A stretch of 64,000 nucleotides of DNA from Microbacterium sufflavum (GTDB lineage Bacteria; Actinomycetota; Actinomycetes; Actinomycetales; Microbacteriaceae), in contig NZ_CP078076.1 of assembly GCF_023101165.1 (NCBI RefSeq), forward strand, positions 806,001-870,000, written 5' to 3'. The translations under genes and the position numbers were made by a program. Shown here piece by piece: positions 33,130 through 41,827 of this stretch (its first letter is position 1; each line of letters starts with the position of its first letter). The notes under the pieces are model-generated. The model was not told the DNA's origin. It did no database searches and was given only the letters and a program-made list of their open reading frames with translations.

Positions 33130-33779
33130 CGCGCGACCTCCTCGAACGGCGGAACGGCGAGGCGGGAGGGGTCGGCGGGGAGGTCTTCGAGGCGTCCGAC
33201 GGCGCCCGCGGGGTGCGTGGTCATGAACTCCGCCCACGTGTAGCCGCGACCGCGCATGAGCACCTCGGCGAGCGCGTCGCCCCACGCGGACTGCGCGATC
33301 GTGATGCCGGTGGCCACGATGCCGCCGATGTCGGCCGAGGGGTGCACGGCCACGGCGACGCTGTGGTCGGCGAGCCGCGCGAGGGGTGTGTCGTGGCTGC
33401 GGGTGAGGGCGATCACGCGGGCGCCGCGGCCGCGGGCGATGCGGGCGAGCTGCACGACCTCGTCGGAGGCGCCGCCGTTGGAGATCAGCAGCACGAGGTC
33501 GTCGGCGGTGATGGCGCCGGAGGCCCCGTGCAGCCCGTCCATCGGGGAGAACGGCAGCGACGGCGTGCCGGTGACGGACAGGATGTGCGCCATGCGCCGG
33601 GCGACCGTGCCGGAGGTGCCCGAGCCGCCGATGAACAGCTTGCCCGTGGCGGACAGGATCATCGAGGCCGCGGTGACCAGGGTGCCGTCGATCGTGTCGA
33701 TCAGTGCGCGCACGGCCTCGGCCTCGGCCTGGAGCCGCCCGCGCGCTACCGCCAGGATGTCGTCATCGACGTTCAACAC
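33126..33779 (-). CDS. SIS-domain sugar-phosphate isomerase (KpsF/KdsD-like)
   Basis: A 217-residue SIS protein: LFIGGSGTSGTVARRMAHIL and LLISNGGASDEVVQLARIA are the two phosphosugar-binding Ser-rich loops, and THPAGAVG near the end matches the HPAGALG motif of arabinose-5-phosphate isomerases. No CBS domains follow. It may interconvert D-arabinose 5-phosphate and D-ribulose 5-phosphate, or act on a hexulose phosphate. The GTG start has AGGGAG six bases upstream. First gene of the operon, divergent from the regulator. Confidence 0.83.
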   Translation of the reverse strand: MLNVDDDILAVARGRLQAEAEAVRALIDTIDGTLVTAASMILSATGKLFIGGSGTSGTVARRMAHILSVTGTPSLPFSPMDGLHGASGAITADDLVLLISNGGASDEVVQLARIARGRGARVIALTRSHDTPLARLADHSVAVAVHPSADIGGIVATGITIAQSAWGDALAEVLMRGRGYTWAEFMTTHPAGAVGRLEDLPADPSRLAVPPFEEVAR

Positions 33780-33811
33780 GTTCTCCCTCGATCGCGCCTC
33801 GCACATGCTGC

Positions 33812-33921
33812 GCTCATCTGTGATGCTTGGATGTACGTTTGAGCATAGGAACCGTCGCGAGCCGGAGGAAAGGCAGCCGTCACATATGTCACAGTTTCGT
33901 GATTTCAACGCTCAAATGAGC
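33812..33921. promoter_or_regulatory. Divergent control region with GCTCA/TGAGC half-sites
   Basis: GCTCA at 33812, TTTGAGC at 33838 and the palindrome GCTCA-AA-TGAGC at 33910-33921 flank the divergent starts. Together they are likely binding sites for the SorC-type regulator; the last lies within its first codons. Confidence 0.5.
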
Positions 33922-34866
33922 GATGCGACGAAGAGCGTGGATCAGGATCGCGCCCTCATGGCGGCCGTCGCCCGGGCGCACTACCTGGAGGACCGCTCCC
34001 GCGTCGACATCTCCGACGCCCTCGGCATCTCGCGCTTCAAGGTCGCCCGCCTGCTCAGCCGCGCCAAGGAGGAGGGCATCGTCACGATCGAGATCCACGA
34101 CTGGGGTCTCCCCGACGTGGAGCTGAGCCAGCGCCTGCAGGACAAGCTCGGCCTGGAGCGCTGCCTCGTCGTGCGCTCGCACGGAGACGACGATGACGTG
34201 CGCCGCCAGATCGGCGCCGCCGCCGCCCGCGCGCTCAGCGAGACGCTGCAGGAGGACGAGGTGCTCGGCGTCACCTGGGGTCGCACGCTCACCGCCACCG
34301 CGAGCCAGTTCGCGCACCTGCCGCGCCTGTCGATCGTGCAGCTCACCGGCGTCGTGGCGGGCGACCTCGCCTCCTCCCCGATCGAGGTGGTGCGACAGAC
34401 CTCGCGTCGCGCGGGAGGCGCGGTGTACCCGATCTTCTCGCCGCTCATCGTGGACGACCGCGAGACCGCGATGAGCCTGCGCCGGCACCCCGACATCCGC
34501 TCGGCGATCGACCTGTTCCCCTCGGTCACCACGGCGCTGCTGTCGGTCGGAGCATGGGACCCGCCCGTGTCGCAGGTGCGCGACGTGCTGCCCATCGACG
34601 ACCTCGCCAACGCGCTCAGCAAGGGGTGCGTCGCCGACATCGCCGGCATCCTCATCCGCAGCGACGGGACCCCCGTCGACACGGAGTTCCAGGACCGCTG
34701 CATCAACATCTCGTACGAGCAGCTCCAGAAAGTGCCGCGCGTGGTCGCCGTCGCGGGAGGAGCAGCGAAGGCCGACGCGATCCGCACCGTGTCGCGGGTG
34801 GGACTGATCAGCGAACTGTTCACCGACCACGCCCTCGCCCAGGCCGTGCTGGCGGACGACGAGTGA
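33886..34866 (+). CDS. SorC/DeoR-type sugar-binding transcriptional regulator
   Basis: A 326-residue regulator. The N-terminal HTH is ARAHYLEDRSRVDISDALG with ISRFKVARLLSRAKEEGI. A sugar-binding domain (PF04198-like) follows, with VLGVTWGRTLTATASQF, VAGDLASSP and ADIAGILIRSDGTPVDT. It probably controls the divergent operon in response to a phosphorylated ketose. The first ATG is used; an in-frame ATG 30 bases later is possible, as the GGAGGAAAGG site is rather far. Its stop overlaps the next ATG (TGATG). Confidence 0.9.
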   Translation: MSQFRDFNAQMSDATKSVDQDRALMAAVARAHYLEDRSRVDISDALGISRFKVARLLSRAKEEGIVTIEIHDWGLPDVELSQRLQDKLGLERCLVVRSHGDDDDVRRQIGAAAARALSETLQEDEVLGVTWGRTLTATASQFAHLPRLSIVQLTGVVAGDLASSPIEVVRQTSRRAGGAVYPIFSPLIVDDRETAMSLRRHPDIRSAIDLFPSVTTALLSVGAWDPPVSQVRDVLPIDDLANALSKGCVADIAGILIRSDGTPVDTEFQDRCINISYEQLQKVPRVVAVAGGAAKADAIRTVSRVGLISELFTDHALAQAVLADDE

Positions 34867-35486
34867 TGCGGATCGCCGGGTCGCTGTGGTCCGTGGCCCC
34901 GGACGACCGCCTCGACACCGCACTGCGACTGCGCGACGCGGGCCTGGGCCGGCTGCACTGGGACACCACCGACGGGCGGTTCGCCGCGGCCGGGGGCTTC
35001 ACTCCGGACGACGCCGCCGCGCTGGCCGCGCAGACGGGCATGACGGCCGAGGCGCACGTGATGGCGCACCGCTCCGCGCGCGAGGTCGACGCGTGGGCCG
35101 ACTTCTGCGACCTCGTGATCGTGCACGTCGAGAGCGACGACTGGAAGGATGCGGTCGCGCGGATCGAACGCCGGGGCGTGCGCGCCGGGCTCGCCGTCTC
35201 CCCACAGACGCCCGCGACGGCCGTGCCGCTCGACCTGCCCGTGCTGTGCATGTCGATCGTGCCGGGGCAGGCCGGGAGCACGTTCGACGAGCGGGTGCTG
35301 GCGAAGCTCTCGGCCCTCCGCGATGCCGCGCCCGCACGACCCCTGGGCGTGGACGGCGGCGTGCGCCGTGAGCACGCGGAGGCCCTGTCCGCGGCCGGCG
35401 CCGACTGGGCCGTGGTGGGCACCGACCTCGTGTTCGACGGCACCGCGGCGTGGTCCGACCTGCTGCGGCCCGCCGCCGAGGCCTGA
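34866..35486 (+). CDS. Ribulose-phosphate 3-epimerase-like protein
   Basis: A 206-residue TIM-barrel protein related to Rpe: SLWSVAPDDRLDTALRLRDA at the start, WDTTDGRF in place of DVMDG, SIVPGQAGSTFDE in place of VNPGFGGQ, and LGVDGGVRREHAEAL with the C-terminal phosphate site. The altered loops suggest a specialised pentulose- or hexulose-phosphate epimerase rather than the housekeeping enzyme. It is translationally coupled to the regulator. It would connect ketose phosphates from the cluster to the pentose phosphate pathway. Confidence 0.8.
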   Translation: MRIAGSLWSVAPDDRLDTALRLRDAGLGRLHWDTTDGRFAAAGGFTPDDAAALAAQTGMTAEAHVMAHRSAREVDAWADFCDLVIVHVESDDWKDAVARIERRGVRAGLAVSPQTPATAVPLDLPVLCMSIVPGQAGSTFDERVLAKLSALRDAAPARPLGVDGGVRREHAEALSAAGADWAVVGTDLVFDGTAAWSDLLRPAAEA

Positions 35487-35496
35487 GCCGCGCGGA

Positions 35497-36807
35497 TCAG
35501 GCCGCGGGCGGCAGCTCGTGCCCGAGCGTGCGAGCGGCCTGACGCGCCATGCCCCACGCGACGAACTCACCCGCGGGCGGTGCCGTCATCGGGATGTCGA
35601 GGATGAGCGGCGCGATCTCCCTGACCGCCGCCGACCGGGCGCCCCCGCCGATCAGGATGCCCCGCGCCGTCGGCACCCCGAGCGCGCGGATCGCGTCGAG
35701 GCCGTAGCGCAGGCCGCCCAGCACGCCCTCGAACGCGGAACGCGCCAGGTTCTCGCGCGTGGTGGCCGCGAGGGTCATGCCGAACAGGGTGCCCGTGGCG
35801 TCGGGCAGGTTCGGCGTGCGCTCCCCCTCGAAGTACGGCTCCAGCACCAGTCCCCCGGCACCCGGGTCGGCGGCGAGCGCGAGCCGCCCGAGCTCCTCGT
35901 GGTCCACCGCGAGCAGCGTGGCCAGCGTGTCGAGCACGCGTGCCGCGTTCACGGTCGCGACGAGAGGCAGGTGGCCCCCGGCCGCGTCGGCGAAGCCCGC
36001 GACCATGCCCGACGGGTCGATCGTGCGGTGGGCACTCGTGGCGAACACCGTGCCGCTCGTGCCGATCGACACCACCACGTCGCCCACGCCCGCGCCGAGC
36101 CCCAGCGCCGCACCGGCGTTGTCGCCCGACCCCGGGCCGACGCGGCGCCCGTCCGCATCGGTCACGGCCGCGTCGTGCGCGAGCACACGGGGCAGGATCG
36201 CGTCGCGGCCGAGCGCGGCGCCGAACAGTTCGCGGTCGTAACCCGCGTCCGTCCAGTACCCGGTGCCCGAGGCCTCGGAGCGGTCGGTGATCAGCTCGTC
36301 GAGGTCGGCTCCGCGCGGCGCGTCCGGTCCGAAGCCGCGCAACCGCCAGGTGAGCCAGTCGTGGGGCAGGGCGACCGCTCGCACCTGCGCGGCGTGCTCC
36401 GGCTCGTGCTCGCACAGCCACCGCACCTTGGTGAGCGTGAACGACGGCACGGGCACCAGGCCCGTGCGCTCGGCGAGGGCGGCGGCGCCGTGCTCCGCGA
36501 TCAGGGCGGCCGCCGCGTCTGCGGAGCGCAGGTCGTTCCACAGCAGGGCCGGTCGCACGACCCGTCCCCGGCCGTCGAGCGCGACCATGCCGTGCTGCTG
36601 CCCGCTGATCGCCCAGGCCCGCACGTCGTCGAACCCGCCCGCCGCGGCGATCGCGGCCTGCAGCGCCCGCCACCACTCCTCCGGGTCGACCTCGGTGCCC
36701 GGCGGGTGCGGTGCACGCCCCTCGCGGATCACCCGACCGGAGAGGGCGTCGGCGATGACGACCTTGCAGGACTGGGTCGAGGAGTCGATTCCCGCCACGA
36801 GTTCCAT
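35497..36807 (-). CDS. xylB: FGGY-family xylulokinase-like kinase (second copy)
   Basis: A 436-residue sugar kinase: [40 protein letters not shown] (xylulokinase-type QQHGMV), [21 protein letters not shown] and [15 protein letters not shown]. It converts D-xylulose to xylulose 5-phosphate. It is shorter than the neighbouring FGGY kinase and more like classical XylB. It converges with the epimerase gene, leaving only ten bases between stops. Presence of both kinases in one locus suggests two substrates or redundancy. Confidence 0.88.
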   Translation of the reverse strand: MELVAGIDSSTQSCKVVIADALSGRVIREGRAPHPPGTEVDPEEWWRALQAAIAAAGGFDDVRAWAISGQQHGMVALDGRGRVVRPALLWNDLRSADAAAALIAEHGAAALAERTGLVPVPSFTLTKVRWLCEHEPEHAAQVRAVALPHDWLTWRLRGFGPDAPRGADLDELITDRSEASGTGYWTDAGYDRELFGAALGRDAILPRVLAHDAAVTDADGRRVGPGSGDNAGAALGLGAGVGDVVVSIGTSGTVFATSAHRTIDPSGMVAGFADAAGGHLPLVATVNAARVLDTLATLLAVDHEELGRLALAADPGAGGLVLEPYFEGERTPNLPDATGTLFGMTLAATTRENLARSAFEGVLGGLRYGLDAIRALGVPTARGILIGGGARSAAVREIAPLILDIPMTAPPAGEFVAWGMARQAARTLGHELPPAA

Positions 36808-36827
36808 CCTGCGATCATCCCACGGCG

Positions 36828-37844
36828 TCAGAGCCATCCCTTGTTCTTGAACGCCGCGTAGAGTCCGAGGCCCATCGCGACCATGAGCGCGAGCGCCATC
36901 GGATAGCCGAGCAGCCAGTGCAGCTCGGGCATGTGGTCGAAGTTCATGCCGTAGATCGTGCCGACCAGGGTCGGGGCGAACAGGATCGCCGCCCAGCCGG
37001 AGATCTTCTTCACCTCTTCGTTCTGCCGGATGCTGAGCTCGGTCATGCGCCGCATCTCCTCGTTCTGGCGGCGCGCGACGATGGTCGACTCGACCGTGAG
37101 CGCGTTGTCGAGCACGGTGCGGAACGTGGTCGCCCTGTCGCTCACGCGCAGGGTGTGGTCGAGCACGTCGCGCAGGTACCGCTGCAGCTCTTCGCTCACC
37201 CGGTCCTTGTCGGAACCGCGCAGGAGCGCCTCGAGCATGCCGACGAGCGGCTGGGTGGCGCGCTGGAAGTCGATCACCTCGCGGCCCAGGTCGTAGATGC
37301 GCTGCGTGGCGTCCACATCCTCCTCGAAGAGCTGGCTCTCGATCTCGTCGATGTCGTTCTCGAGGCCGGCGAGCACGGGGGCGTACTCGTCGACCACCTC
37401 GTCGAGGATCGCGTACAGCACGGCCTCCGGCCCGTGGGAGAGCAGTGCAGGGTCGGCCTCGAGGCGGCGGCGCACCCGCGCCAGATCCGGGGCCTCCGCG
37501 TGGCGGATGGTCACCACGAAGTCCGGCCCGACGAGCACGTGCACCTCGCCGAACTCGACCTCCTCCAGGTCGTCGAGGTAGCGGGCGGGTCGCAGCACCA
37601 TGAACAGCACGTCACCGTAGCGCTCGAGCTTGGAGCGCTGGTGGCCGGACAGCGCGTCCTCCACCACGAGCTCGTGGAGGGCGAACTCGTCGGCCACGGC
37701 GCGGATCTCCTCCGGACTCGGCCGGTACAGCCCGATCCAGCTCATGCCGCGTCGCTCGCGCATGCGCTCGAACGTCTCGCTGAGGGTCCGCGGGTTCTCC
37801 GTGCGGACGCCGTCCACGTAGATCGCGTTGTCGACGATCGCCAC
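36828..37844 (-). CDS. corA: CorA-family magnesium/cobalt transporter
   Basis: A 338-residue channel with a large cytoplasmic alpha/beta domain, a long stalk helix ([20 protein letters not shown]) and two C-terminal helices. The pore motif YGMNF is intact in [14 protein letters not shown], and the C-terminus is basic (KNKGWL). It imports Mg2+. The GTG start has AAGGGG upstream. It is not functionally linked to the adjacent kinase. Confidence 0.93.
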   Translation of the reverse strand: MAIVDNAIYVDGVRTENPRTLSETFERMRERRGMSWIGLYRPSPEEIRAVADEFALHELVVEDALSGHQRSKLERYGDVLFMVLRPARYLDDLEEVEFGEVHVLVGPDFVVTIRHAEAPDLARVRRRLEADPALLSHGPEAVLYAILDEVVDEYAPVLAGLENDIDEIESQLFEEDVDATQRIYDLGREVIDFQRATQPLVGMLEALLRGSDKDRVSEELQRYLRDVLDHTLRVSDRATTFRTVLDNALTVESTIVARRQNEEMRRMTELSIRQNEEVKKISGWAAILFAPTLVGTIYGMNFDHMPELHWLLGYPMALALMVAMGLGLYAAFKNKGWL

Positions 37845-37870
37845 GACGACCCCTTCCGATCAGCCGGTGC

Positions 37871-39154
37871 TCACTCCTCCGCGGGCGCGACGCACGGGAG
37901 CGCGGCGTCCGTGGTGGCCTGGTGGTACTGCTCCGCGGTGAACGGCAGCCCGAAGTCGGGGGCGGTCTGCCCGGACGCGGCGGGGGCCTTCGACGCGATG
38001 GCCGCGAGCTCCCACGACAGCTGCTGGGCGAACAGCGCCCCGGCGGTGGAGTCGTTCAGCACCACGGCGACCGTGAACCCGGTGGCCGGGTCGGAGTAGG
38101 CGGCGGTCGCATAGCCGGGGGTCCAGCCGTGCTGGCCGACCATCGAGCCGACGAGGTAGGCACCGCCGGTGGCCTGGAACCACGACGCGGCCGTGTCGGA
38201 CACGGGCAGCGGCGAGCCGAAGCGCGCGGGCTCTTCCTTCGTGCGCAGCGCCTGCGCGGCCTCCGCCTGGGCGTAGCGGCCGAGGTCGGTGATGGTCGAC
38301 ACGACGCCGGAGTCGGTGAAGCCGGAGCTCGACGAGAGGGTGGTGATGTCGACCGGGGCCGCGCAGTTGAAGCCGCCCTCGACAGCCGACATGTAGTGGC
38401 CGTTCATGGCGGGCTCGGGCACCGGCGGGGCGGCCTGCGGCGTGGGCAGCTCGGTCTGCGTGAGGCCGAGGGGCTCGGTGACGTACTCCGCGATGAGCTC
38501 GCGCGCGGTCATGCCGGTGGCGCGCTCGAGCGCGAGGCCGAGCAGCAGGTAGCCCGCGTCGGAGTCGCGGAAGGTCGTGTGCGGGGCCACCCTGGCGCGG
38601 CCGAGGCCGTAGCCGGCGAGCTCGAGCGGAGCCCACACGCGCTCAGGGGTATTGATCCAGGCGGCCTTGGCGGTCTCCTCGGACGACCCGGCGCCGCTCG
38701 TGCCGTTGCAGAGGTCGAGCAGGGTCACGTCGGTCATGTCCGCGACGCCGGAGACGTAGGTGGGCACCTTCGCGTCGAGCTCCACGGTGCCCTCGTCGGC
38801 GAGCGCGTACAGCACGTCGCACGTCATGAGGCGCGTGACGTCGGCGATGCGGAACGACATGTCCGTCGTCAGCTCGGCTCCGCCCTCCTTGTCCTGCGTG
38901 CCGGCCGCCGCGACCCAGCTGCCGCTCCACGGCACCCAGACGCCGACGATGGCTCCGGACGCACCCGACGCGGTGAGCGCGTTGTCGACCGCGGTCTGCA
39001 TCGCCGCGACGGTGTCGTCGGGCAGGGAGGCGTCGACCTGGTCGGGCGGCGTGTAGCTGAAGGAGTCCTCGGACGAACAACCGGTGAGGACGAGCCCGAG
39101 CACGACGGCCGTGGCCGCTGCGGCGCGCCACCGGCGCGACGAGAGAAGCTGCAT
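37871..39154 (-). CDS. Beta-lactamase/D,D-peptidase-fold lipoprotein lacking catalytic residues
   Basis: A 427-residue lipoprotein (signal to LVLTGC, Cys26). It keeps the serine beta-lactamase-like fold: FRIADVTRLMTCDVLYALAD, the GYLLLGLALERATGMTAREL helix, and QHGWTPGYATAAYSDPATGF. In active relatives the first motif is GSxTK (S-x-x-K); here residues 105 and 108 are Asp and Arg. The Tyr-x-Asn motif is replaced by Asp-Ser-Asp. It therefore looks like a pseudoenzyme anchored on the cell surface, perhaps binding peptidoglycan or regulating a true peptidase. Compare the intact S-x-x-K in the hydrolase at 61.7 kb. Confidence 0.83.
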   Translation of the reverse strand: MQLLSSRRWRAAAATAVVLGLVLTGCSSEDSFSYTPPDQVDASLPDDTVAAMQTAVDNALTASGASGAIVGVWVPWSGSWVAAAGTQDKEGGAELTTDMSFRIADVTRLMTCDVLYALADEGTVELDAKVPTYVSGVADMTDVTLLDLCNGTSGAGSSEETAKAAWINTPERVWAPLELAGYGLGRARVAPHTTFRDSDAGYLLLGLALERATGMTARELIAEYVTEPLGLTQTELPTPQAAPPVPEPAMNGHYMSAVEGGFNCAAPVDITTLSSSSGFTDSGVVSTITDLGRYAQAEAAQALRTKEEPARFGSPLPVSDTAASWFQATGGAYLVGSMVGQHGWTPGYATAAYSDPATGFTVAVVLNDSTAGALFAQQLSWELAAIASKAPAASGQTAPDFGLPFTAEQYHQATTDAALPCVAPAEE

Positions 39155-39253
39155 GTGAAGGAACCCCCGAGGACGTATCCCCCGAGTCTAGAGCGAGGAT
39201 GCTGGAAGTCCGCCTCGCGGGACCGCGCCGATCGCGGCCCGTAGGGTGTGAGG

Positions 39254-39568
39254 GTGCCCCACAACTTCGCTCCCGACGTGATCGCCGCCGTGCTCCGCCA
39301 CATGAACGGCGACCACACCGACGACAACCTGCTGATCGCCCGCGCCTTCGCCGAGCCCGCCGACCAGGAGCCGACGGCGTCCGTCATGACCGGCTTCGAC
39401 GGCGAGGCCGGCGTGTGGGAGGTCACCCGCGGCGGCTCCACCTCGACGCTGCGCGTGCCGTGGCCCGGCGGTCCGATCACGGAGCGCCCCGAGGTGCGAC
39501 GCGAGGTCGTGGCGCTGTACGACGCGGCGTGTGCGCGCCTGGGCGTCGAGCCGCGGCCGCACGACTGA
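39254..39568 (+). CDS. DUF2470 domain protein
   Basis: A 104-residue DUF2470 protein: VLRHMNGDHTDDNLLIARAF is the defining motif, also found at the C-terminus of HugZ-like heme-handling proteins. It probably binds heme or iron, consistent with heme oxygenase encoded 55 bases downstream. TAGGGT six bases before this GTG marks the probable leaderless start; a GTG two codons earlier would be too near the -10. Confidence 0.85.
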   Translation: MPHNFAPDVIAAVLRHMNGDHTDDNLLIARAFAEPADQEPTASVMTGFDGEAGVWEVTRGGSTSTLRVPWPGGPITERPEVRREVVALYDAACARLGVEPRPHD

Positions 39569-39593
39569 CTCCGCACCGACTCGGACTTCCGTC

Positions 39594-39612
39594 CAAGGTT
39601 AGGCTGCCCTTA
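39594..39612. promoter_or_regulatory. DtxR/IdeR-type iron box before heme oxygenase
   Basis: Agrees with the actinobacterial consensus (TTAGGTTAGGCTAACCTAA) at 14 of 19 positions, with the AGGTTAGGCT core intact. It abuts and overlaps the TACACT -10 (39611-39616) of the leaderless heme oxygenase gene, so iron-loaded repressor would block transcription. Confidence 0.8.
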
Positions 39613-39622
39613 CACTGGGGCC

Positions 39623-40270
39623 ATGCCCGAGATCCTCTCCTTCTCCGCCGCCCTCCGCGAGCGCTCCTCCGGGTCGCACTCGCGCAGCGAGACGGCCGGC
39701 TTCATGTCCGACCTGCTCAAGGGCGAGGGCTCCCGCGAGGACTACATCGCGCTCGTCGCGCAGCACTACTTCATCTACGAGGCGCTCGAGAGCGCGGGCG
39801 ACCGCATGCGCACCGACCCCGTCGCCTCCGTGTTCCTCAGCGACAAGCTCACCCGCCTCCCCGCGCTCGAGGCCGACCTCGAGTTCCTGCTCGGCGCGGA
39901 CTGGCGCGACCGGATCACGCCGCTGCCCACCACGCAGCGCTACGTGGAGCGCATCCGCCAGGTGGGCGCGACCTGGGCCGGGGGCTTCGTCGCCCACCAC
40001 TACACGCGCTACCTCGGCGACCTCTCCGGCGGCATCTTCATCGGCCGCGTCATGTCCCGCCGCTTCGGCTTCGAGACCAACGGCGTCGGCTTCTACCTGT
40101 TCGACGACATCGCCGACCCGTCCGCCTTCAAGGACGTGTACCGCGAACAGCTCGACGCCGCCCCGTGGGACGAGGCGGAGCGCGAGCGCGTGATCGACGA
40201 GGTGCTGCTCGCCTACCGGTTCAACACGGAGCTGTTCGAAGACCTCGACCGCGCCCGCGCCGCCGCCTGA
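39623..40270 (+). CDS. hmuO: Biliverdin-producing heme oxygenase
   Basis: A 215-residue enzyme that opens heme to biliverdin, CO and Fe2+. The proximal His lies in SGSHSRSETAGFM, and the distal-helix motif is intact in RYLGDLSGGIFIGRVM. The full length is close to that of HmuO. It releases iron from heme under starvation, in line with the iron box directly upstream. The -10 lies six bases from the ATG. The DUF2470 protein upstream likely works in the same pathway. Confidence 0.93.
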   Translation: MPEILSFSAALRERSSGSHSRSETAGFMSDLLKGEGSREDYIALVAQHYFIYEALESAGDRMRTDPVASVFLSDKLTRLPALEADLEFLLGADWRDRITPLPTTQRYVERIRQVGATWAGGFVAHHYTRYLGDLSGGIFIGRVMSRRFGFETNGVGFYLFDDIADPSAFKDVYREQLDAAPWDEAERERVIDEVLLAYRFNTELFEDLDRARAAA

Positions 40271-40326
40271 GCGCCCTCACCGGTCCCTGAGCGAGCGCCC
40301 GCGAGACGAAGGGCGTCCACCGCGGT

Positions 40327-41712
40327 TCAGCCCGTGGGAAGCTCCGGCGTCGACGCCGCCAGCCACGCGTCGCGCATGAAGCGCCGCACGTCCTCGTCGA
40401 CCCGGATGTCGCTCGGCCGCAACGGTCGCGACAGGTACAGCCCGTCGAGCGAGGTCAGACGGCTCAGCGCCACATAGGTCTGCCCCGGCGCGAACGCCCC
40501 GGAGCCGAGGTCGATGATCGCGCGGTCATAGGTCTTGCCCTGCGACTTGTGGATGGTCACGGCCCACGCGAGCCGCAGCGGGAACTGCGTGAACTCCGCC
40601 ACCACGTCGCGGGACAGCTTCTTCGTGTTCGGGTCGTAGGCGTAGCGGAACCGTTCCCACACGGCCGGCTCGACCTCCACCTCCTCGCCGTCGATCTCCA
40701 CCCGCACGGCCCCGCCGAGAATGCGGGTGACGGTGCCGATGGTGCCGTTGACCCAGCGCGGCGGCTCGCCCGACATGGCGGTGTCGTTGCGGAGGAACAT
40801 CACCTGCGCGCCGACCTTGAGCTTGAGCTCCGACTCGGCAGGCAGGGCGGCCTCGCCGCGTCCGAAGTCGCCGTTGATCTCGGCGCGCGCGGTCTGCTCC
40901 TTGCCGGGGAGGGCGGCGAGGTGACGGCCGTTGATGCCGTTCACGATGTCGTTGCGCGTCGCGAGGGTGATCATCGGCACCTCGCCCGGCTCGGGGTCGG
41001 GCGGCGTGCGGGCACCCTGCGCGTTCAGCACCCCGGCGATCTCCGCGGTCACCCGGCCGTAGCGCACGGCGTTGAGCATCGCCTTGAACCCGTCGTCGGA
41101 CTGCCGGTGGATCTGCACCAGCTCCCGCACGTGCAGCTCGGCCCTGGTGTCGACCTGGAACAGGCCCTCCTGGTCGGAGAGCCCGGAGCCGCCCGACCAC
41201 ACCTTCGCGTCGAAGAACCAGAAGGAGCGGTAGTGGTCCTTCACGTAGCGGGCCTCGTCGCCGCGCGGCGGGACCGGCGCGAGCTGGTACGGGTCGCCGA
41301 ACATCACCACCTGCACACCGCCGAACGGTTCGCCCCTGCGCCCGCGGGCCTGCCGCAGCGAGCGGTCGATCGCGTCCATGAGGTCGGCGTTGACCATCGA
41401 GATCTCGTCGATCACGAGGGTCTCGATCGCGTTCAGGATGCGCCGGGTGGCATCGTTCTGGTCGATGTCCGCGTCGCCGATCAGCCCGATCGGGAGCCGG
41501 AACAGCGAGTGGATCGTCTGCCCCTCGACGTTCAGCGCGGCGACGCCGGTGGGCGCGCAGATCGCGATCTGCTTCTTCGTGTTCCAGGCGAAGTGCTGCA
41601 GGAGCGTCGACTTGCCGGTGCCGGCGCGGCCGGTGATGAACACGTGCTCCCCGGTGTCCTCGATGAGGCGGAACAGCTCCTGCTGCTCCTCGGACAGGGC
41701 GGGAAGGGACAC
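40327..41712 (-). CDS. Pif1/RecD-like DNA helicase
   Basis: A 461-residue SF1 helicase. It shows ITGRAGTGKSTLLQHF (Walker A), ICAPTGVAALNVEG (motif Ia, Pif1-type), LVIDEISMVNADLMDAID (II), VVMFGDPYQLAPVPP (III), and AWAVTIHKSQGKTYDRAIID with TYVALSRLTSLDGLYLSRP (V/VI). Compact Pif1-like helicases unwind G-quadruplex or replication-blocking structures. The GTG start has GAGA upstream; the frame extends 39 bases further. Confidence 0.9.
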   Translation of the reverse strand: MSLPALSEEQQELFRLIEDTGEHVFITGRAGTGKSTLLQHFAWNTKKQIAICAPTGVAALNVEGQTIHSLFRLPIGLIGDADIDQNDATRRILNAIETLVIDEISMVNADLMDAIDRSLRQARGRRGEPFGGVQVVMFGDPYQLAPVPPRGDEARYVKDHYRSFWFFDAKVWSGGSGLSDQEGLFQVDTRAELHVRELVQIHRQSDDGFKAMLNAVRYGRVTAEIAGVLNAQGARTPPDPEPGEVPMITLATRNDIVNGINGRHLAALPGKEQTARAEINGDFGRGEAALPAESELKLKVGAQVMFLRNDTAMSGEPPRWVNGTIGTVTRILGGAVRVEIDGEEVEVEPAVWERFRYAYDPNTKKLSRDVVAEFTQFPLRLAWAVTIHKSQGKTYDRAIIDLGSGAFAPGQTYVALSRLTSLDGLYLSRPLRPSDIRVDEDVRRFMRDAWLAASTPELPTG

Positions 41713-41827
41713 GGTTCTCTCAGGGCTGCAGGGGCGGACGGGGGCGCCCACCCATGCTACGTCGCGCCGGGAGCCGCGGGGCGCCGACGCTCGGCGTCCC
41801 CCCAGGACTCCCTCCTAGACTGACGCC

